35,758 bases of DNA, taken from positions 1-35,758 of the forward strand of contig JAFZAC010000039.1 in the NCBI GenBank assembly GCA_017548365.1. Reading direction: 5' to 3'. This stretch comes from Muribaculaceae bacterium. GTDB lineage: Bacteria > Bacteroidota > Bacteroidia > Bacteroidales > Muribaculaceae. Below the pieces are notes generated by a model. The model was not told the origin of the DNA, ran no database searches, and worked only from the letters and a program-made list of their open reading frames with translations. Position numbers and translations under genes: made by a program. Positions 31,361 to 35,758 of the stretch are shown here, piece by piece. The stretch's first letter is position 1. Each line of letters starts with the position of its first letter.

Positions 31361-32626
31361 ATGAAAAAGACGGTTTTATATATCCTTTACCTATTCATTG
31401 CGCTCAATGGATATGGCGAAGTGCAAACGAAATATTGTTTGTATGACTCCTTTGATGAGAGCAAAACTAATAGTATGACACTTATCCCTGATGGTTCACT
31501 GGTGAGTTCATATACAATCAATAATAACAATATCGAATTCGGTATTGGAGTTCGTAACGGTAAAATCATATTCATAGGAACTAATGACAATAAATTCTCT
31601 GTAAATGGCTTAAAGATTGGTGACGTGTTACCTGATGAATACTTCTTCAGAGAAATGAGAAAAATACCTGGCTGGGGCTATTATGTGGAAATTGGCTCAG
31701 GGTGGTATGCTGGCTTTGATTTTCATGAAAAGCCTGATGAGAAATCTCCAATTCTATTTTTCTTCCAATATGATTTCTACCCTAAAAAGCTTTATGAGTT
31801 AGGTGGCATAGCTCCTGTGGAAATTAAAGGTGAGCATGGTTTTAAAGCCTTTAAGGAAAAGTTTGGTGTAGCGATTGAGATTTTGGGCTGTGTTCAAAAG
31901 TACCAACACGAATGGTATGAATATAATAACACAAAAGTCTTTGAATGGTTAGACAGTGTCTATGGAGAGCAGTGGTGTGCAGACGAATGGCGGCAGATGC
32001 TAAAGCATATCGCTGGTTTTGATGAATGGGAAAAGAATGTAAAAAACAGAGCCAGTATTGAAATGTACCTTACTAAAAACGATTTTGAAGGGGCAAAAAG
32101 AGACTATAACAGCTTAGAATTAATCAATGAACTTTATCAATATGAACCAGGGGATACCATTCGTTCTTTTTGGTATACCCACATTGATGCAGCAAAGATT
32201 CCCGTTACGATGAGGAGTACAGGCATAGAATATGGTATAAAATATATATGCTCATATAAGATTAAAGCGCTTGCTTGGATAATCATGATTTACCTTGATG
32301 AACCTTATGAGAATAAGTTTATGGTTTTCAGTAATTCTAACAATTGTATTTTTGACTATAATTGCTGCAAATTTATAGATGGTAGAAAAGACTTATATAG
32401 CTCAGTGTATTTACCTCAGGCGTTTTTCGTCAAAAATGAAAGTGAAGGATATTACGAACTTATGAAAGAAATTGGAGAATGGGTTGAATTAGTGAACATG
32501 AACGGCATTGATTATGTCAGGAAAAGCGGCATTGCACCGCTGAAAACCATAAAATATGAAATAATACCTTTCGAACTTATCAATCCATATTATCCAGAAT
32601 ATAAAAAGAGAACAAATCAGAAATAA
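31361..32626 (+). CDS. Unrecognised secreted protein
   Basis: A 421-residue protein from ATG 31361 (MKKTVLYILYLFIALNGYG-E), a signal peptide without lipobox; an in-frame upstream GTG would add 12 residues and mask it. The mature region is rich in Trp, Tyr and acidic residues (GWGYYVEIGSGWYAGFDFHE; VFEWLDSVYGEQWCADEW; DTIRSFWYTHIDAAKIPVTM). I do not recognise a family or catalytic motif. Its 16-base upstream region repeats that of the lipoprotein gene at 30501. It lies 48 bases after the membrane gene and could be in the same transcript. Base composition is AT-rich, suggesting acquisition from another source. Confidence 0.6.
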   Translation: MKKTVLYILYLFIALNGYGEVQTKYCLYDSFDESKTNSMTLIPDGSLVSSYTINNNNIEFGIGVRNGKIIFIGTNDNKFSVNGLKIGDVLPDEYFFREMRKIPGWGYYVEIGSGWYAGFDFHEKPDEKSPILFFFQYDFYPKKLYELGGIAPVEIKGEHGFKAFKEKFGVAIEILGCVQKYQHEWYEYNNTKVFEWLDSVYGEQWCADEWRQMLKHIAGFDEWEKNVKNRASIEMYLTKNDFEGAKRDYNSLELINELYQYEPGDTIRSFWYTHIDAAKIPVTMRSTGIEYGIKYICSYKIKALAWIIMIYLDEPYENKFMVFSNSNNCIFDYNCCKFIDGRKDLYSSVYLPQAFFVKNESEGYYELMKEIGEWVELVNMNGIDYVRKSGIAPLKTIKYEIIPFELINPYYPEYKKRTNQK

Positions 32627-32704
32627 ATGTCCTCAAATTGATGCCATTGTTCCACAACTATAATGAAGAAATCGGCTCAAAAATGCACTGATTTGCTAAA
32701 AAAA

Positions 32705-32748
32705 CGGCTCACGATGAGCCGATAATCCATCTTTTTTCTGTATTTTTG
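32705..32748 (+). promoter_or_regulatory. Fic promoter region with inverted repeat
   Basis: TATTTTTG (32741-32748) fits TAnnTTTG and lies 26 bases before the Fic ATG. Just upstream, CGGCTC (32705-32710) pairs with GAGCCG (32716-32721) around a 5-nt loop, close to where a -33 element would lie. It could be an operator for the Fic protein's own winged-helix domain. On the minus strand the same repeat is followed by T residues and so resembles a terminator. Confidence 0.4.
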
Positions 32749-32773
32749 CGCCGATTCTAACCTCAATACGATT

Positions 32774-33805
32774 ATGGACACAAGAGAAATTCTTCAATAT
32801 TTGCATTATAATCCATTGTCAACGCGTGATGAAATTGCTAAGGGAATTGCTTTCAGCGAGAGTGAGGCAACTCTTAAACGAGCCATTGCTTCACTAGTTG
32901 GAAATGGAGACATTGTTGTAACTGGTAAGGCTCGTGCCACTCGATATAGCCTTTCGGCACAGGCTCATCTACTCATGCCGTTGAATCTTGACACCTATTT
33001 TGCCAAAGACGTTGACGAGCGCCAGGTGCAGACCTCCTTTAACTTTGACCTTATTCGTAATCAATTCCCTGCTGTCACATTGTTCACAGATGACGAACTT
33101 AAACACCTTAATGAACTGCAACAGCAATTCCGCAATCATGTTGACGAGATGTCGCCTAATGAGTACAGGAAAGAAATGGAGCGTTTGGGAATAGATTTGA
33201 GCTGGAAGTCTTCACAGATTGAGGGGAACACTTATTCGCTTCTTGAGACAGAGCGCCTGCTACGCGAGAGCAAGACAGCCGATGGCAAGACCAAAGAAGA
33301 GGCTGTCATGCTGCTCAATCACAAAGATGCCTTGCGTTTTATTCTTGACAATCCTGATTATTTGGAAATGTTGTCGATTACTCACATTGAGGATATTCAC
33401 ACACTGTTGACAAAAGAATTATCGGTAGATAGAGGTATTAGACATCGTCGTGTAGGTATTACGGGAACAAATTACCATCCGCTTGACAATGAGTTCCAAA
33501 TTCGTGAAGCCTTGCATGATACCTGTGAGTTGATCAACGGCAAGAGTGATGTTTTTGAAAAAGCTTTGCTCGCTCTTGTGCTGCTATCTTACATACAGGC
33601 TTTCAGTGATGGCAACAAGCGAACTGCGCGCATCACAAGCAACGCCATACTAATAGCAAATGGATACTGTCCTTTGAGTTTTCGCACAGTCGATTCTGTT
33701 GATTACAAAAAAGCAATGCTCATCTTCTATGAGCAGAACAATATTTATGCTTTAAAACAAATCTTCATGCAGCAATTCGAATTCGCAGTAAGTGAATATT
33801 TCTGA
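32774..33805 (+). CDS. Fic-domain protein with degenerate catalytic motif
   Basis: The 343-residue protein has an N-terminal winged-helix DNA-binding-like domain at about 3-62 (STRDEIAKGIAFSESEATLKRAI). A helical region follows, with the self-inhibitory Fic motif SSQIEG (S146, E150, G151). The Fic core reads IQAFSDGNKRTAR at 274-286. In active Fic AMP-transferases this is HPFxxGNGRxxR; here the catalytic His is Gln275 and the Pro is Ala276, while the G-N and R/R nucleotide contacts remain. AMP transfer is therefore probably lost or altered, leaving nucleotide binding and regulation. The conserved tail LIFYEQNNIYALKQIFMQQFEFAV fits the Fic/Doc-like subgroup common in Bacteroidales. A wing-helix plus degenerate Fic suggests a transcription factor or a sensor. 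It is monocistronic. Confidence 0.85.
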   Translation: MDTREILQYLHYNPLSTRDEIAKGIAFSESEATLKRAIASLVGNGDIVVTGKARATRYSLSAQAHLLMPLNLDTYFAKDVDERQVQTSFNFDLIRNQFPAVTLFTDDELKHLNELQQQFRNHVDEMSPNEYRKEMERLGIDLSWKSSQIEGNTYSLLETERLLRESKTADGKTKEEAVMLLNHKDALRFILDNPDYLEMLSITHIEDIHTLLTKELSVDRGIRHRRVGITGTNYHPLDNEFQIREALHDTCELINGKSDVFEKALLALVLLSYIQAFSDGNKRTARITSNAILIANGYCPLSFRTVDSVDYKKAMLIFYEQNNIYALKQIFMQQFEFAVSEYF

Positions 33806-33844
33806 TATTCAAACCAACGGTATCGTTCCACACTGAAAGATATG

Positions 33845-33876
33845 AGAGGGAGCGCCAAACACTTGGCACTCCCTCT
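33845..33876 (+). terminator. Hairpin between convergent Fic and CoA-transferase genes
   Basis: AGAGGGAG (33845-33852) pairs with CTCCCTCT (33869-33876), and inner GCCAA/TTGGC adds five more pairs across one mismatch. T residues follow only weakly, so it may act in both directions with modest strength. Confidence 0.7.
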
Positions 33877-33902
33877 ATTTGTGCTGCTAAGTAGCAGAAA
33901 TT

Positions 33903-35399
33903 TTAGTTCTTTACTGAGAAGTCGGCATTGCGCATGTCGCCTGTGCGGGCGAGAGCAGCGTGGAATGCGAGAGCAACCTCATTGTTCTGCATCACGTGAC
34001 CCATCTTGCATACCTTGAGATACTCGCGCAGCAATGGGCGATAAACAGGATGAGCAGCCTTCTCAATAATCTCCTCGGCGCACTGAATAGGATCCTTGAA
34101 GCGCAGGTCGGCAACACCCTGGTCGGTGACGATGATGTCTACACTATGCACGGTGTGGTCGATGTGAGTACACATGGGCACGATGGTCGAGATGCAATCG
34201 TCCTTCTTGATTGACGGGCACATGAAAATGCTGGTGTAGGCATTGCGGGTGAAGTCACCGCTGCCACCTATACCGTTCATCAGGCGGGTACCGCTCACAT
34301 GCGAAGAGTTGATGTTACCGAAGATGTCGGCCTCGAGAGCAGTGTTCATCGAGAGAACACCAAGACGGCGAATCACCTCGGGGTTGTTACTGATTTCGCA
34401 AGGACGCATAAGCACCTTGTCGTGCAGCTTGTCGATATTGTCAAAGAACTCTGCCATGGTATCATAGGCGAGGGTGAGCGAGCAGGTACTCACAAACTTG
34501 CAGTGACCATGCAGCAACAGTTTCACGAATGTGTCTTGCATTACCTCGGTGTAAACCTCAAATGGTGGAATCTCGTCGCTTTCCTCAAGGCTGTCGAGCA
34601 CGGCGTTAGCAATGTTGCCCACACCACTCTGCAGTGGCAGGAACGACTTAGGAATACGGTTGTTTTTCATCTCATCGATGAGGAATTGCACCACATTGTG
34701 ACCAATCTTGCGTGTAGTCTCATCAACTGGTGTGAAAGCGTCGGCCTTACCAAGTTGGAACGAGGTCTTCACTACGCCCACAACCTTCTTGGGGTCAACG
34801 TGAGCGGTGGGTGAACCAGCACGGTCGTGAGGTGTGTAGATAGGAATCTCGCGACGATTGGGGGGATCGAGAGGAATGTAGATGTCATGCAAGCCACGGA
34901 TGCTCTCGGGGAGCTGATCATTGAGCTCGATGATAACCTTGTCGGCGCACATGAGCCAGGTAGGAGTACATCCTACCGACGTTCCGAGCACGATTTCGCC
35001 GTCATCGGTAATGCTCTGAGCCTCGACGATGGCAACGTCCATCTTGCCGTAGTAGTTGTATCGGAACTCCTGTGAGAGCTCACTCAAATGGCGGTCGTTG
35101 TAGTGTATAGCGCCGCTGTTGATGGCCTTGCGCAAGTCGGGATGCGACTGGTAAGGCGAACGGTAGTTGATAGCCTCGGCGCGTGTTAGTTCGCCATCGA
35201 TGAAATCGTTGGTCGACGCGCCACTGAAGATGTTGATTTTAAACTCACGGCCAGCCTCGTGCTCACGGCGAGCCTTGGCGGCGATGAAAGGAGCTACTGC
35301 CTTGGGGCAGCCAGGAGCGGTAAATCCCGATACGCCCACATTGTCACCATTCTTGACAAATTCGGCAGCCTCTTCGGCTGTAATGATAGGATAAATCAT
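33903..35399 (-). CDS. Succinyl-CoA:acetate CoA-transferase / acetyl-CoA hydrolase family
   Basis: A 498-residue member of the class I CoA-transferase family, Cat1/AarC type, matching its usual length. It shows the AarC-like glycine-rich GVGNIANAVL (259-268), the catalytic-glutamate motif YTEVMQD with E285 (AarC Glu294 equivalent by motif), and SSHVSGTRLMNGIGGSGDF near 378-396, plus VTDQGVADLRF near 443. The enzyme moves CoA between succinate and acetate or propionate, a key step in succinate and propionate fermentation or acetate recycling. The motif set does not separate transferase from hydrolase, but transferase is the usual role in Bacteroidales. It is transcribed alone, with a TAACTTTG -7 box at 35458-35465. 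Confidence 0.9.
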   Translation of the reverse strand: MIYPIITAEEAAEFVKNGDNVGVSGFTAPGCPKAVAPFIAAKARREHEAGREFKINIFSGASTNDFIDGELTRAEAINYRSPYQSHPDLRKAINSGAIHYNDRHLSELSQEFRYNYYGKMDVAIVEAQSITDDGEIVLGTSVGCTPTWLMCADKVIIELNDQLPESIRGLHDIYIPLDPPNRREIPIYTPHDRAGSPTAHVDPKKVVGVVKTSFQLGKADAFTPVDETTRKIGHNVVQFLIDEMKNNRIPKSFLPLQSGVGNIANAVLDSLEESDEIPPFEVYTEVMQDTFVKLLLHGHCKFVSTCSLTLAYDTMAEFFDNIDKLHDKVLMRPCEISNNPEVIRRLGVLSMNTALEADIFGNINSSHVSGTRLMNGIGGSGDFTRNAYTSIFMCPSIKKDDCISTIVPMCTHIDHTVHSVDIIVTDQGVADLRFKDPIQCAEEIIEKAAHPVYRPLLREYLKVCKMGHVMQNNEVALAFHAALARTGDMRNADFSVKN

Positions 35400-35457
35400 T
35401 TTATTTCTTGATTTAGTTTATGTGATGTTGTTTTGCGTATATTCTCAAAAAACCGTG

Positions 35458-35465
35458 CAAAGTTA
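35458..35465 (-). promoter_or_regulatory. Probable -7 box for the CoA-transferase gene
   Basis: The minus strand reads TAACTTTG, an exact TAnnTTTG match. A start near 35451 leaves a leader of about 52 nt. The DNA from 35471 to 35543 is AT-rich with short GAATTAAA/GAGTTAAA repeats and no gene. Confidence 0.6.
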
Positions 35466-35549
35466 CACATTATTTTTAAAAAGGAATGAAATAAATGAGT
35501 TAAATGAATAAAAGGAGTTAAAGGAATTAAATCATTGATATATAAAAAA

Positions 35550-35576
35550 CCTGCACAGGTTGTGACACTGTGCAGG
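35550..35576 (-). terminator. Rho-independent terminator of the dockerin gene at the right edge
   Basis: CCTGCACAG (35550-35558) pairs perfectly with CTGTGCAGG (35568-35576). On the minus strand the stem is followed by a run of T (35544-35549). It lies 22 bases beyond the stop codon of the partial minus-strand gene. Confidence 0.88.
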
Positions 35577-35598
35577 CTGAACAGGTATCATTAGCTGA

Positions 35599-35758
35599 TT
35601 AGTTGCCCAAAAGGATGTTGTAGATAATGGTTATGTCGACTGAAGTTATTATTCCGTCGCCGTCCTGGTCGCCGTTGACAATAGCGCTAGCATCGCCATT
35701 GAGGAGCCAGTTGTAAAGTGCAGTCACGTCAACACTCGAAACAATGCCGTCGCCGTTC
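35599..35758 (-). CDS. C-terminal dockerin of a secreted protein (truncated by the window edge)
   Basis: The minus strand is open from the window edge to a TAA at 35599-35601 (53 codons including the stop, plus one base). It has no start in the window. It encodes NGDGIVSSVDVTALYNWLL, then ASAIVNGD, then QDGDGIITSVDITIIYNILL and ends LGN. These are the two calcium-binding loops (acidic residues at positions 1, 3, 5 and 12, though the first loop's start is cut off) each with a following helix of a type I dockerin. This is the second dockerin in the window; the other lies inside the nuclease at 13349. The identity of the rest of the protein is outside the window. Confidence 0.85.
   Translation of the reverse strand, partial: NGDGIVSSVDVTALYNWLLNGDASAIVNGDQDGDGIITSVDITIIYNILLGN

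Noticed and set aside
32774..33805. Fic protein as an active AMP-transferring toxin
   Set aside because: The catalytic His of the HPFxxGNGRxxR motif is Gln here, so ordinary activity cannot be claimed.

Overview
The window looks like chromosomal DNA from an anaerobic Bacteroidales bacterium of the gut or rumen type (Prevotella- or Muribaculaceae-like). The evidence is: many promoter boxes of the Bacteroidetes form TAnnTTTG; almost no Shine-Dalgarno sequences; families typical of the group (DUF4923 and DUF5689 lipoproteins, a TonB receptor with a carboxypeptidase-regulatory-like domain, OmpH- and PepSY-like secreted proteins, C-terminal tails resembling type IX secretion signals); a class III (oxygen-sensitive) ribonucleotide reductase; and a fermentative CoA-transferase. 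There is no rRNA, CRISPR array or intact insertion sequence.

Layout. 1-1562: a secreted protein with a cohesin-like front half and a type IX-like tail. 1607-5091 (minus): clpS-clpA-aat, a complete Leu/Phe N-degron pathway in one operon. 5248-5319: tRNA-Arg(CCU). 5418-7748: an OmpH/Skp-like chaperone, a PepSY-like periplasmic protein and a U32 (TrhP-like) protein, the last two coupled by a 4-base overlap. 7831-15190: a secreted endonuclease/exonuclease/phosphatase protein, two paralogous secreted His-Asn-Glu (NUC1) nucleases transcribed divergently, and a large secreted multidomain protein. One nuclease carries a two-loop dockerin. 15578-18329: anaerobic ribonucleotide reductase nrdD and its activase nrdG. 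18416-23485 (minus): a TonB-dependent receptor followed by a DUF5689-type surface lipoprotein. 23806-25274: a tandem pair of DUF4923 lipoproteins. 25376-32626: an accessory stretch with two Sel1-repeat proteins, a GYF-domain membrane protein, two unrecognised genes, a degenerate intergenic repeat cluster, a strongly structured leader or non-coding RNA, and an AT-rich run of unknown envelope genes. 32774-33805: a Fic protein whose catalytic histidine is replaced by glutamine. 33903-35399 (minus): succinyl-CoA:acetate-type CoA-transferase. The right edge cuts a minus-strand gene ending in a dockerin.

Working together. The most coherent theme, from 7831 to 23485, is outer-surface attack on nucleic acids (three secreted nucleases), probable capture and uptake across the outer membrane (surface lipoprotein plus TonB receptor), and deoxynucleotide metabolism (nrdDG). 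I infer a nucleic-acid-scavenging locus, which is not proven by sequence alone. Dockerins here and at the right edge, with a cohesin-like domain at the left edge, raise the possibility that some secreted enzymes are held in complexes. The most interesting non-coding signal is a roughly 175-nt extended hairpin (28948-29122) behind a good promoter in the 5' region of a Sel1-repeat gene.
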